From Chloroflexota bacterium (GTDB taxonomy: Bacteria; Chloroflexota; Chloroflexia; Thermomicrobiales; CFX8): a stretch of DNA of 34,793 nucleotides. The position numbers and the translations under genes are program-made. The stretch is taken from assembly GCA_003577355.1 (NCBI GenBank), contig QEUZ01000002.1:1-34793 (forward strand), in the 5' to 3' direction. Shown here piece after piece: positions 25,572 through 33,931 of this stretch. The first letter of the stretch is position 1; every line of letters begins with the position of its first letter. The notes beneath the pieces were generated by a model. It saw only the letters and a list, made by a program, of their open reading frames with translations. It did not search any database and was not told the origin of the DNA.

Positions 25572-26209
25572 CCACTGGTTCGTTCCATCGTCGCGTGGTC
25601 GGCAGCTTGCGCCCCAGCGTGCGCCGTTGCTGGCACAGTCGCGGTCGTTCCATTCGTGGGAGCCACATTCCCCGCTCGGGAGATCAACTGGCCCGATCCG
25701 GCAGATCCCTCCACAGAATCCGCATAGGGTGTCACGCCGTCCCAGGAGGCACGGTCGAACACCGAGGGTACGCTGATGCGGCCGTGTCCCGTTCGTCCAC
25801 AGTACGCACAGATTTCCCAGCTCAGGTCGGCGAGTCTTCCACAATCGGGGCAGGTGCGGCGCAATTCGAGCCGGCAGTGGGGGCAATACGCAAAGTCATC
25901 CCGAACCGGTCTGCGGCACGCGGGACACGCCGGAAACTCCTCCAAGTCCTGCACGAGATACTCTTCAGCCACGCTGCGTTGGTACGCCTCATCGAGGGTT
26001 TCCCGCGGCCGAAGCATCAGATAGATGACCGCTCCAGGCGCAAAAAAGAGCAGAACGATGAGCGTTGAGAACACTTGGACGAACGGGCTGGACGACCGGG
26101 CCGCAATGTCTCGCCACGTCCACAACACTAACGCGATCCACAAGGCAACAGTGTATGCAAGCCCAAACGCGATGAAACCCTGGACAAGGCGTGCGATCAT
26201 TTCTTCCAA
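25553..26209 (-). CDS. Membrane protein with double zinc ribbon
   Basis: A 218-residue protein. Two membrane segments lie near residues 8-31 and 43-66. Four CxxC knuckles follow (Cys95/98, 109/112, 120/123, 134/137), forming two treble-clef or zinc-ribbon units ('CPACRRP', 'YCPHCRLELRRTCPDCG', 'CAYCGRTG'). The last ~75 residues are Ser/Thr/Ala-rich and probably disordered. Starts are TTG at 26209 (AGGGA seven bases upstream) or ATG at 26200. It follows darA by 37 bases as the last gene of the minus-strand cluster. No function is known to me; it may be an envelope or regulatory scaffold. Confidence 0.78.
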   Translation of the reverse strand: MEEMIARLVQGFIAFGLAYTVALWIALVLWTWRDIAARSSSPFVQVFSTLIVLLFFAPGAVIYLMLRPRETLDEAYQRSVAEEYLVQDLEEFPACPACRRPVRDDFAYCPHCRLELRRTCPDCGRLADLSWEICAYCGRTGHGRISVPSVFDRASWDGVTPYADSVEGSAGSGQLISRAGNVAPTNGTTATVPATAHAGAQAADHATMERTSGVTSDE

Positions 26210-26246
26210 TGGTCGTCCCTTTCCTCAAGGGCGCCGGGAACCGAGT

Positions 26247-26582
26247 TCAGGAGACGATGCGCTCGAACCGGCTAACGTTACAAATAAACACCGCCGCACC
26301 TCCGACCTGCACTTCAACCGGGTTAGGCATGTAGAACTCACCCGGTTCCATGATCGGCAGCAACGGATTCACGTACTGCGTCCGCGTGTAGCACGTCTGC
26401 TTGATGATCCGCAGCACATCGGCCGTCTGGTCATCCTCAACGCCAACGAGGAATGTGGCGTTGCTCTCGCGCAGGAACCCTCCGGAGCTGTTGATCTGCG
26501 TCGTACGGTAGCCATGCGTCATGAGTGCAGAGCGCAGACTATCTGCGTCCTTCCCCTGGACAACGGCGAAGATCAACTTCAT
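26247..26582 (-). CDS. darA: DarA/PstA-type cyclic-di-AMP receptor (PII-like)
   Basis: A 111-residue PII-like protein. '[20 protein letters not shown]' and then 'INSSGGFLRESNATFLVGVE' are the family signature, with the expected nucleotide-contacting loop; 'ADVLRIIKQTC' follows. It ends 'GGAAVFICNVSRFERI', a typical C-terminal strand. Such proteins form trimers that bind c-di-AMP; the downstream targets are largely unknown. The ATG overlaps the tmk stop (ATGA). The tmk-darA order is also found in Firmicutes such as Bacillus subtilis (tmk-yaaQ), so this is a conserved pair. Neither the diadenylate cyclase nor a phosphodiesterase gene is in this window. Confidence 0.92.
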   Translation of the reverse strand: MKLIFAVVQGKDADSLRSALMTHGYRTTQINSSGGFLRESNATFLVGVEDDQTADVLRIIKQTCYTRTQYVNPLLPIMEPGEFYMPNPVEVQVGGAAVFICNVSRFERIVS

Positions 26583-27229
26583 CGTGCGAACCTCTCGAAG
26601 CTTGACTCGCTCGAGACAGCAAGGGCCTCGTGTACGTACTCAACCACGAGAGTATGCACCACGTCGATAGGCTGTGTCGCTTCGATAATCCTCCAGCGCA
26701 CCGGATCGTCACTGGCTGCTGCGCGAAACCAGGCGGCAACCCGTTCGTGGAATTGCGCTACTTCCCGGTCGATGCGGTTCACTCCCCCGTTGCGACCGCG
26801 ACGCTGTAGCCCAATCGCTGCCGGGACATCTAACAAGATCGTGAGGTCCGGCCAGATTCCTTGTACTGCGAGTTGTTGCAGTGCACGCAGGGCGTCTACG
26901 TCGAGTCCGCGACCTGCGCCTTGATACGCCAACGTTGAATCGACATAGCGATCGGACACCACGATGTCGCCGCGCTTCAGTGCAGGCTGGATCACGTCAG
27001 CAACATGTTGCGCGCGCGCGCCAGTCATCAGATACGCTTCGGCGGTCGCTGTAACGGAAACATGCGAGTCAAGCAGGAGAGTGCGCAGTTGCTCGCCCAA
27101 CGGTGTTCCACCTGGTTCACGAGTGACGACATGTGCGATGCATTGTCGCGTGAGCCATGCTGACAGGAGCGCCACCTGTGTGGACTTTCCTGATCCTTCA
27201 GCTCCTTCAAACGTGATCAGCACCGTCAC
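26579..27229 (-). CDS. tmk: Thymidylate kinase
   Basis: A 216-residue dTMP kinase. '[18 protein letters not shown]' is Walker A, '[18 protein letters not shown]' holds the DRX-type/EPGGT motif that contacts dTMP, '[19 protein letters not shown]' is the DRY motif, and '[12 protein letters not shown]' is the lid region. It makes dTDP for DNA synthesis. The start is GTG at 27229, overlapping the stop of the R3H-ATPase gene (GTGA), and its own stop overlaps darA (ATGA), so three genes are translationally coupled. All catalytic motifs are present and the length is normal. Confidence 0.95.
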   Translation of the reverse strand: MTVLITFEGAEGSGKSTQVALLSAWLTRQCIAHVVTREPGGTPLGEQLRTLLLDSHVSVTATAEAYLMTGARAQHVADVIQPALKRGDIVVSDRYVDSTLAYQGAGRGLDVDALRALQQLAVQGIWPDLTILLDVPAAIGLQRRGRNGGVNRIDREVAQFHERVAAWFRAAASDDPVRWRIIEATQPIDVVHTLVVEYVHEALAVSSESSFERFAR

Positions 27230-28962
27230 TCCGCAGATGGGTCACGAAAGATCTCGACATGCCGGTAGGGTTCGCGACCTCGGCTACGTGACCCCAGGTT
27301 GTAGCGTTCCGCCAGCTGGTGTTGCAACCGCCGGATATACGGGGCCTGCGGACGCAGCTCCACCGGCGGTGCGCCAGACATTACCGCGTTGATTGCGTCT
27401 TCGACCTCGTACATTGCCATCGTCATCGCGTCGAGGTCGCTCGCATTTGGGGCTGCCTCAGGCTGTTCAGGAGCCATCTCAGCTTCTGGCCGCGCTTCAC
27501 GGATCAGGTCACGCAGGACATTCACCATTTGCACCACAGTGTTCGACCGCAGAACGAAGATGGACACTCCACGCGCTTCAGCATCGCGCAGTGGCTGCGG
27601 GCGCTGGCGATAGTAGTTCTTCAGTGTCAGCACCATGTCAGCCTCCGGCACGTCACGTACGATGATTGCCGGAAGCCCGACCATCCCAATTGCCTGTTCC
27701 AGGCGGTTACGACTCACGCCAAACGGGAAGATTCGCATCGGCCTGGTTTCGGTCCCCCGACCGCGCGTCAACGGGTTGCGCTGCGCGTTGCTTTCACCTT
27801 CCTCGTCGTGCTCGAACCGAGCGTCTTCCGCCTCAGCTCGACGCGGCTGGCGGATGCCTGCTTCGGCACGCTCGCGCAAACCGTTTGTCTGGCGATCGAT
27901 CCGAGCTTCGGTGACGACGACCGCGCCGTCCGCGGTGCGCTCGCGGATTTCCGGCCGAGGAGTCTGGCCCCGCAAGAGCGCGTCGACCGCCGCCGCGACA
28001 TCCAATACGATCGCGACCCGGTCGCGCTCCTGTATCTCGACCATGACGGTGAACGTCGGCGGCGCTTTGCGCTCGAGGATGGATTTCTGCGTCCCGCGCC
28101 GGCGGGCCTCTTCATCGCTGAGCGTCACCGACTGGATGCCGCCGATCAGGTCAGAAAGGGTTGGGTTCATCATCAGGTTTTCGAGGGTATTGCCGTGGGC
28201 GGTGCCAATGAGCTGCACACCGCGTTCAGCAATCGTCCGCGCCGCTGCCGCCTCGAGCTCCGTCCCGATTTCGTCGATGACAATGACTTCTGGGGTATGG
28301 TTCTCCACCGCTTCAATCATTACCGCGTGTTGCAGTGATGGCGTAGGGACCTGCATGCGGCGCGCACGACCGATTGAGGGATGAGGAATATCTCCATCCC
28401 CGGCGATTTCGTTGCTGGTGTCGACGACGATCACCCGTCGCGACAGATCATCCGCAAGGACTCGCGCGACCTCCCGCAGCATCGTTGTCTTGCCGACGCC
28501 AGGACGCCCAAGCAACAAAATGCTCTCGCCCGACTCGACGAGGTCACTGATGATCCCGATCGTGCCGTAGACTGAGCGACCTACCCGGCACGTCAGCCCG
28601 ACAATCTCCCCGGTGCGGTTGCGAATTGCCGAGATCCGATGCAATGTTCGTTCGATCCCAGCGCGATTGTCGTCTCCGAAGCGGCCGATGCGTTCGGCGA
28701 CCGAAGCGAGGTCGGCACGCGTAACTTCCCGGTCGCTCAGCAGTTCAGCGCCGCGCGGGAAACGCGCTTCCGGGCGGCGGCCGAGGTCCATAATCACTTC
28801 AATCAGGTCGGAATCGTCACGGTGCGACGAGGCCCGGATAATCGCTTCCTCAACCCAGTCCGGGAGGACGTGCAGCAAGTCATCGAGGTTGTCGGTGATC
28901 GCTATCTCATGAACGCCAGTCTGGATCAGTGAACGACGTGTGTGCTGCATCTCAGTGTTCAA
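27226..28962 (-). CDS. SpoIIIAA/Ycf45-like AAA ATPase with C-terminal R3H domain
   Basis: A 578-residue protein. The ATPase domain has Walker A '[20 protein letters not shown]' (about 152-160) and Walker B 'EVIVIDEIG' (226-232), with '[16 protein letters not shown]' following, as in Ycf45 and SpoIIIAA-like proteins. The middle region (about 360-400) is charged and probably disordered. The last 38 residues form an R3H domain ('[20 protein letters not shown]' and 'EPYRHVEI'), which binds single-stranded nucleic acid. The start is TTG at 28962, overlapping the upstream stop as TTGA; an ATG at 28950 is an alternative. The order between recR and tmk suggests a nucleic-acid role, but the biochemistry is unknown. 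Confidence 0.88.
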   Translation of the reverse strand: MNTEMQHTRRSLIQTGVHEIAITDNLDDLLHVLPDWVEEAIIRASSHRDDSDLIEVIMDLGRRPEARFPRGAELLSDREVTRADLASVAERIGRFGDDNRAGIERTLHRISAIRNRTGEIVGLTCRVGRSVYGTIGIISDLVESGESILLLGRPGVGKTTMLREVARVLADDLSRRVIVVDTSNEIAGDGDIPHPSIGRARRMQVPTPSLQHAVMIEAVENHTPEVIVIDEIGTELEAAAARTIAERGVQLIGTAHGNTLENLMMNPTLSDLIGGIQSVTLSDEEARRRGTQKSILERKAPPTFTVMVEIQERDRVAIVLDVAAAVDALLRGQTPRPEIRERTADGAVVVTEARIDRQTNGLRERAEAGIRQPRRAEAEDARFEHDEEGESNAQRNPLTRGRGTETRPMRIFPFGVSRNRLEQAIGMVGLPAIIVRDVPEADMVLTLKNYYRQRPQPLRDAEARGVSIFVLRSNTVVQMVNVLRDLIREARPEAEMAPEQPEAAPNASDLDAMTMAMYEVEDAINAVMSGAPPVELRPQAPYIRRLQHQLAERYNLGSRSRGREPYRHVEIFRDPSAE

Positions 28963-30128
28963 GACGCTTGTTGCTCCGATCGTTGAGCAGATGGTCTTCG
29001 AACCGACCCCGACGTGCCAACAGTGCGTAGCCCTCTCACCGATGTGGCATTGCGAAACAATGAAACCTTGTTACGCGCGCCAGATTGTGCCCGGATACTA
29101 AATGTCGGCGCCCCGCGCACAGCCCGCTCGGCAGCCTCAACCGCTGGAAGCGGGGAGAGACGCATTTGCACTGCCGGCGCCGTCGTGTGGCGGACCATCG
29201 CGATGCGCTCGTCTCGTAATGAAAAGCCGACCCGTTCAAGCGCTCCTACACACTCGGACTGATAACTCGGGATGTCAACTCGCACGATGGTCCCGCTGCT
29301 GACATGCGCTGTGTTGAGTGCCTCGAGGACAAACAGTCCTGCATCCACGCCGCTGACCGGATCTACGATGAGTTCGAGCCGGCAGGTTCGATCTTCTCGC
29401 CAGATCCTGCAATACGCATCGATCCCATGCTGCGAGTCGTACACGACGGCGAATTCTGCCGCACGCCCAACTGGTATGCGTCGCCGGCTGCGCGTGCCAG
29501 GGCATTCCCAATAGGAACTAGCCAGCGCTTCCGCAAACTGCACAGGACGTGGCGTCACTCGATGATAGAGATGATGGATTGACCAGACATCGCTCGGCTC
29601 CTGCTCGCGGACACCCCTCTGTGTTTCAATGGCTCCGGCGTTGTGACGTGTAGCAAGCGTCATGTGCGTCGTATAGCCTTCGAACCCGACGCGCAACAGA
29701 CTCTGATGCTCCGGTGTACCCTCACTGCAACCGGCAAATACACGCTTCGCGCCGTCTTCGCCAGCTCGCGCAATGGTGAACTCGAGCAAGCTCGTCCACA
29801 GTTCCTGTGCCTCGTCGTCGTGCGCTGCCAACTGTCGCGCGCCAGCGGCTAGCGCTAGAACGCGCCAGGCGAACCTCCCAGGATCGGGACGCGCGACGAG
29901 GTACGCGCACAGGACGTTATCAACAAGCGCGACATAGAGACGCACGCGCCGTCCGTCGCCGGGCGCCAACGCCGCCAGCGCGGACCGCACCGCACTGCAA
30001 TCGCCAAGACCACTGGAGCCTGGAGCGACATCAACCGTCACCCGCCGTGCGCGGCCGAGAGCGGGAAGATCGCGAACTATCGCTTGGCGAACGAGGAGCC
30101 GTGCCACGCCACTCCTTCTCGGCGGCAT
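28959..30128 (-). CDS. Tandem GNAT-like protein of unknown substrate
   Basis: A 389-residue protein, five bases after recR and overlapping the R3H-ATPase start (TTGA). Two GNAT-like halves can be suggested: residues about 10-165 ('[19 protein letters not shown]' ends the first) and about 185-320 ('[20 protein letters not shown]' and '[12 protein letters not shown]' end the second). Acetyl-CoA loops of the RxxGxG/A type are not clearly kept, so catalysis is doubtful. The last ~65 residues are basic and low complexity ('[20 protein letters not shown]'). No named family is recognised. Coupled translation with neighbours suggests a role in the same cluster. Confidence 0.68.
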   Translation of the reverse strand: MPPRRSGVARLLVRQAIVRDLPALGRARRVTVDVAPGSSGLGDCSAVRSALAALAPGDGRRVRLYVALVDNVLCAYLVARPDPGRFAWRVLALAAGARQLAAHDDEAQELWTSLLEFTIARAGEDGAKRVFAGCSEGTPEHQSLLRVGFEGYTTHMTLATRHNAGAIETQRGVREQEPSDVWSIHHLYHRVTPRPVQFAEALASSYWECPGTRSRRRIPVGRAAEFAVVYDSQHGIDAYCRIWREDRTCRLELIVDPVSGVDAGLFVLEALNTAHVSSGTIVRVDIPSYQSECVGALERVGFSLRDERIAMVRHTTAPAVQMRLSPLPAVEAAERAVRGAPTFSIRAQSGARNKVSLFRNATSVRGLRTVGTSGSVRRPSAQRSEQQAS

Positions 30129-30133
30129 ACGCC

Positions 30134-30742
30134 TTACAAAGCACGACGCCCAACGAGCGCGCGCCCCAACGTGATTTCGTCCGCGTATTCGAGATCGCCG
30201 CCTACAGGCAAGCCACTGGCCGGTCGGCTCGTTGTGATTCCTCGCGGTATCAACTGACGCGCGATGTACATCGCCGTAGCGTCTCCCTCGATATTCGGGT
30301 TTGTCGCGAGAATGACTTCCTGCGGTCGTTCTCGCTCGACGCGCTCGAGCAGTTCGCGGATCCGTAACTTGTCTGGCCCAATCCCATCGACCGGCGAGAT
30401 GGCCCCGTGCAAGACGTGATATAGCCCGCGATACTCGCCCGTTCGTTCGAGTGCTAAAGCATCTAGTGGTTCCTCAACGACACAAATGATCGAACGGTCG
30501 CGTGTCGGGTCGAGACACAATGCGCACGGGTCTGTTTCCGTGATGTTGAAGCACGTAGAGCAGAGAAACACACGCTCTTTGAGTTCCAGGATCGCTTCGG
30601 CAAGCGCCAATGCTTGCTCGCGTGAGGCACGCAGCAAGTAATAGGTCAGGCGTGAAGCTGATTTGGGTCCGATTCCCGGTAGCCGGCCAAGTTCGTCAAC
30701 CAGCCGGGAAACGGGTTCCGCGGTGAGTTTCGATGGACGCAA
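30134..30742 (-). CDS. recR: Recombination mediator protein RecR
   Basis: A 202-residue RecR. '[20 protein letters not shown]' is the helix-hairpin-helix DNA contact, '[16 protein letters not shown]' is the Cys4 zinc finger, and '[20 protein letters not shown]' begins the Toprim domain. '[19 protein letters not shown]' and '[20 protein letters not shown]' complete it. It joins RecO (23598-24398) in loading RecA. The start is TTG at 30742 with GGAG seven bases upstream. ftsK ends 65 bases upstream, so the two genes are probably co-transcribed. dnaX, its usual neighbour, is absent. Confidence 0.96.
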   Translation of the reverse strand: MRPSKLTAEPVSRLVDELGRLPGIGPKSASRLTYYLLRASREQALALAEAILELKERVFLCSTCFNITETDPCALCLDPTRDRSIICVVEEPLDALALERTGEYRGLYHVLHGAISPVDGIGPDKLRIRELLERVERERPQEVILATNPNIEGDATAMYIARQLIPRGITTSRPASGLPVGGDLEYADEITLGRALVGRRAL

Positions 30743-30807
30743 CGAGTATCTCCAACTGCCGCGACAGCGGTCGAAAGTATATCACTGGCCCCAAGTCGCT
30801 TCGGAAC

Positions 30808-33111
30808 CTAATCATCCCAGTCGTCGCGCGCGAGGAGTGTTCTGCCACGCGGACCATCCGCTGGCCCAATGAACCCTTCGGCTTCCATGGTCTCAATCAA
30901 CCGCGCGGCACGGTTGTAGCCGATTCGCAGCCGCCGCTGGAGCATCGACGCAGACGCGGTCCCCTGTTGCTTGACAATCTCTAACGCCTGCTCCAGCAGC
31001 GGATCATCGTCGGTTTCGTCCCCCGCGTCGCTTGATGGCAGATCGGCCCATTCAGCTTCGTACCGCACTTCCGGCGCCTGCAAGCGCCAGTGCTTCACGA
31101 GCTTGCCCAGGTCCTGATCGTCGATGTACGAGCCTTGGATGCGATGCGGCTTGGCCGCATCCGCGGGCATGAACAACATGTCGCCACGCCCGAGCAGGCG
31201 CTCTGCCCCCGGCATATCGAGAATGACGCGACTGTCGACCTGCGATGTGACCGCGAACGCAATGCGCGCGGGAACATTCGCTTTGATCAGCCCTGTCAGA
31301 ACATCAACAGAAGGCCGCTGCGTCGCGATCAGCAGATGGATTCCGGTCGCACGCGCCATTTGCGCGAGTCGTACGAGGATCGTTTCCACCTCGTCGGGTG
31401 TCGTCATCATCAGGTCGGCCAGCTCGTCGATGATGACGACTAGGTAGGGCATCTTCTCCAGTCCCGGCTCCGTCGAGCGACGCAGTTCATATCCGTCGAT
31501 ATTGCGAACACCGAGCCGGGAAAAGAGCTGGTAGCGTCGTTCCATCTCGCGCAGGACCATGCGCAGCGCTGCAACCACCTTGTCCATTTCGGTGACGACC
31601 GGCGCTTTGAGATGCGGGACCCCTTCATACCCAGCGAGCTCAACCATCTTGGGGTCGATCATAACCATCTTCAGCTCATCTGGGGTCCGAGTCAACAGGA
31701 ACGTTGCGATGATCCCGTTGATACACACGCTCTTACCGGAGCCAGTTGAGCCCGCGATCAGCAGGTGAGGCATCTTGGTCAGGTCGCCGATGATGAACCG
31801 ACCGTTGACGTCCCTTCCTAACGACAGCGGCAACTTCGCACTCGACTTGACGAATGCGGCGGATTCCAGCGTCTCGCGTAGCCCTACTGTCGATATGCTG
31901 CCATTGGGGATCTCGATTCCGACGCGCGCCATACCGGGAACTGGCGCTTCGATCCGGATTTGGGTCGCCGCCAGCGCGAGGGCCAGGTCGTTCTGGAGCT
32001 CAGTAATGCGGCGAACTTTGACGCCAGCCCCCGGTTCGAGCGTGAACAGTGTCACCGCTGGGCCGGGAAACACCTCACGCACTTTTGCTTCGACTTTGAA
32101 CGAGCGCAAAGACTCTTCAATGCGTCTCGCCTTCTCTTCCAGCTCCTTTCCGTTAGGCGCGCTGCTTTCATACAGGCTGAGTGCGTCGATCGATGGGAGC
32201 TTCCAACCACCCTTACGGACATCATCTGGCTTGCGTCCACCAGTGCCACTTTCCCAGGTTGAAACCGCCCGCCGGACATCGTTCACACCCGCCTCAGCAG
32301 TGACTGTGGCGATGACGGGTCGTGCACTTACTGCTGGCGGGTTGTGCTGCGCGCCCGACTCAGAGATGGTGGGAGCGGGGGGAAGCACATCGGTAATTGG
32401 AGTAATCGCATGCTGTTGACCTCCAGACTCCCCTCCCTCCTCTGCAACGACTGAAAATGCCTGGTCCTCCTGAAGTAGCTCGTGTGCGTACTGCCTGCGC
32501 GCACGGATCCGACGCCACGCTGCGACATACTCCCGTGAATCGCTCCCGCTGACCAACCACACACCGACGGTTCCGAGCGCCAAAAAGAGCAGCCCAGCCC
32601 CGACTTCACCCACAAGCGACTGCAGGAACAAGCTCGAGCCGTAGCCAACGTATCCGCCGGCGTCCCGAACCTCACGCTCCGGGTAAGTCTGGGCAAGCAG
32701 CCCAACACAGGCCGCCACGAGGACGATGCCGCCCAGCACCCGGCGGCTGCGGTGTCCTGCATCGCCCGATCGCCAAATCTCCACTGCGATAATCGAGAGT
32801 CCGAGTGGTACGGCGATCGCTCCAAGTCCGAGCAGTGCAGCGATACCGTCGCTCAGGTATTTCAACCCGCTACGCCCCGCGAGCCCAATGATCGGCAAGG
32901 TGGCAACAACCGCGAGCGTAAAGATCGCGAACGCCAGAATCTCCTCACGCAAGCGCTCGCTGACCTCGGCCCGGCCGACCCAGCCAGTGAAGCGCTTGAA
33001 CGCGCGTTTCCAGCGCGGCGGGCGAGTCGGCTCGAACAGCGCCGCTGGTCGAACCGCGACTCGCTCGGTGACCCGCTCAGTTTGCTTGCTTGTCTTCGCC
33101 CGAACCGCCAC
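30808..33111 (-). CDS. ftsK: FtsK/SpoIIIE family DNA translocase
   Basis: A 767-residue DNA pump. Four membrane segments lie near residues 57-79, 87-111, 124-142 and 166-189. A linker of about 110 residues leads to the alpha domain ('LQNDLALALAATQIRIEAPV'). The motor has Walker A 'LIAGSTGSGKSVCINGIIAT' (454-461) and Walker B 'YLVVIIDELADLMM' (557-564). The gamma winged helix ('ASMLQRRLRIGYNRAARLIE') recognises chromosome-orienting motifs. It helps segregate the chromosome terminus at the septum. The start is GTG at 33111 with GGGAG close upstream. A promoter and a long inverted repeat lie just upstream. Confidence 0.95.
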   Translation of the reverse strand: MAVRAKTSKQTERVTERVAVRPAALFEPTRPPRWKRAFKRFTGWVGRAEVSERLREEILAFAIFTLAVVATLPIIGLAGRSGLKYLSDGIAALLGLGAIAVPLGLSIIAVEIWRSGDAGHRSRRVLGGIVLVAACVGLLAQTYPEREVRDAGGYVGYGSSLFLQSLVGEVGAGLLFLALGTVGVWLVSGSDSREYVAAWRRIRARRQYAHELLQEDQAFSVVAEEGGESGGQQHAITPITDVLPPAPTISESGAQHNPPAVSARPVIATVTAEAGVNDVRRAVSTWESGTGGRKPDDVRKGGWKLPSIDALSLYESSAPNGKELEEKARRIEESLRSFKVEAKVREVFPGPAVTLFTLEPGAGVKVRRITELQNDLALALAATQIRIEAPVPGMARVGIEIPNGSISTVGLRETLESAAFVKSSAKLPLSLGRDVNGRFIIGDLTKMPHLLIAGSTGSGKSVCINGIIATFLLTRTPDELKMVMIDPKMVELAGYEGVPHLKAPVVTEMDKVVAALRMVLREMERRYQLFSRLGVRNIDGYELRRSTEPGLEKMPYLVVIIDELADLMMTTPDEVETILVRLAQMARATGIHLLIATQRPSVDVLTGLIKANVPARIAFAVTSQVDSRVILDMPGAERLLGRGDMLFMPADAAKPHRIQGSYIDDQDLGKLVKHWRLQAPEVRYEAEWADLPSSDAGDETDDDPLLEQALEIVKQQGTASASMLQRRLRIGYNRAARLIETMEAEGFIGPADGPRGRTLLARDDWDD

Positions 33112-33120
33112 AGTTGCTCC

Positions 33121-33157
33121 CAGTCGCCTAGCAGTGTACGTACACTCTACGCGACTG
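33121..33157. promoter_or_regulatory. 37-base near-perfect inverted repeat over the ftsK -10
   Basis: The left arm (CAGTCGCCTAGCAGTGTAC, 33121-33139) mirrors the right arm (33140-33157) with one substitution and one extra base. The central 14 bases, AGTGTACGTACACT (33133-33146), are a perfect palindrome overlapping the -10. It could be an operator or an RNA hairpin near the ftsK start; with no loop, a protein-binding site seems more likely. Confidence 0.72.
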
Positions 33158-33172
33158 GCGAAAACTGGTCAA
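33144..33172 (-). promoter_or_regulatory. Predicted ftsK promoter
   Basis: On the minus strand TTGACC (33172-33167) and TAGAGT (33149-33144) are separated by 17 bases, a good sigma-70-type match. Transcription would begin near 33137, about 26 bases before the GTG start at 33111. Confidence 0.68.
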
Positions 33173-33181
33173 GTCGGGGAT

Positions 33182-33196
33182 GTTGGCACTGCCAAC
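33182..33196. promoter_or_regulatory. 15-base palindrome upstream of the ftsK -35
   Basis: GTTGGCA-C-TGCCAAC is perfectly symmetrical and lies 10 bases upstream of the -35, a typical place for an activator or a second operator. It could also be part of the udg terminator, but there is no U-tract. Confidence 0.5.
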
Positions 33197-33310
33197 GGGT
33201 AATTACGGCTCGCCTACCCGCCAGGATTAGGGCATTGGCGACAGCCGCTCCGAGCAGGTCTCGCGTTCCCTCTCCTCTACGCTTGCCGGAGGAGATAGCG
33301 CACGGGAGGG

Positions 33311-33931
33311 TTAGAACAGGCGCAATTGTTCCGGCTCGTCGACTTGCGTTTCGTCAGCAGTGCGCTTCTCGCGCACTTCCGCGACGATGCGTGGTAGTTT
33401 CAGCATATCTGCCTGAATCGTCTCCTTGAGCGACGCTTGGTGCAGCGCTGCCGCTGGGTGATACATCGGAACAACGACGTGCTTACCGAAATCGCGCGGT
33501 TGTCCGTGTATTCTCGAGATCCGCTCATTGGGGAACCATTTGGCCATCGAGTAGCGCCCCAATGTGACGATCACAGGTGGGTTAATCGCCTCGATCTGTT
33601 CCTCGAGATAGCTACGACAGGCAGCGATTTCGTCGGGCAACGGGTCTCGGTTTCCCGGCGGTCGGCACTTGACAACGTTCGTGACATAGACATCGTCGCG
33701 AGTGAGATCAATTGCAGCTAGCATTTCGTTGAGGAACTTCCCGGCAGCCCCGACAAATGGAAGCCCTTCGCGATCCTCGTTCCAGCCGGGCGCCTCGCCA
33801 ATGAACATGATCTCAGCATGGGGGTTGCCATGTCCTGGCACCGCCAGTGTGCGGCCACGACACAATTCGCAGCGTGTGCAAACACGCACACGCGCCGCAA
33901 TTTCTTCAAGCGCGGCAACAGACCCACTCAT
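33311..33931 (-). CDS. Family 4 uracil-DNA glycosylase (4Fe-4S)
   Basis: A 206-residue type 4 UDG that removes uracil from DNA. 'CTRCELC' near residue 18 and Cys89 and Cys105 supply the iron-sulfur ligands. 'FIGEAPGWNEDREGLPFVG' contains the water-activating GEAPG motif, 'TNVVKCRPPGNRDP' follows, and 'VVVPMYHPAAAL' holds the conserved HPA motif. The last five residues, QLRLF, fit the sliding-clamp binding motif QLxLF, suggesting coupling to the replication clamp. The ATG overlaps the stop of the uvrC-like gene (ATGA). A 199-base gap separates it from ftsK, which has its own promoter. Confidence 0.93.
   Translation of the reverse strand: MSGSVAALEEIAARVRVCTRCELCRGRTLAVPGHGNPHAEIMFIGEAPGWNEDREGLPFVGAAGKFLNEMLAAIDLTRDDVYVTNVVKCRPPGNRDPLPDEIAACRSYLEEQIEAINPPVIVTLGRYSMAKWFPNERISRIHGQPRDFGKHVVVPMYHPAAALHQASLKETIQADMLKLPRIVAEVREKRTADETQVDEPEQLRLF

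Noticed and set aside
27319-28338. A 339-codon plus-strand open frame
   Set aside because: It is antisense to the R3H-AAA ATPase, whose Walker motifs and R3H domain are clear. The antisense protein shows no recognisable motif; long antisense frames are common in high-GC DNA.
33272-33294. CTCCTC/GAGGAG dyad as a udg terminator
   Set aside because: The stem is only six bases with an 11-base loop and no U-tract follows.
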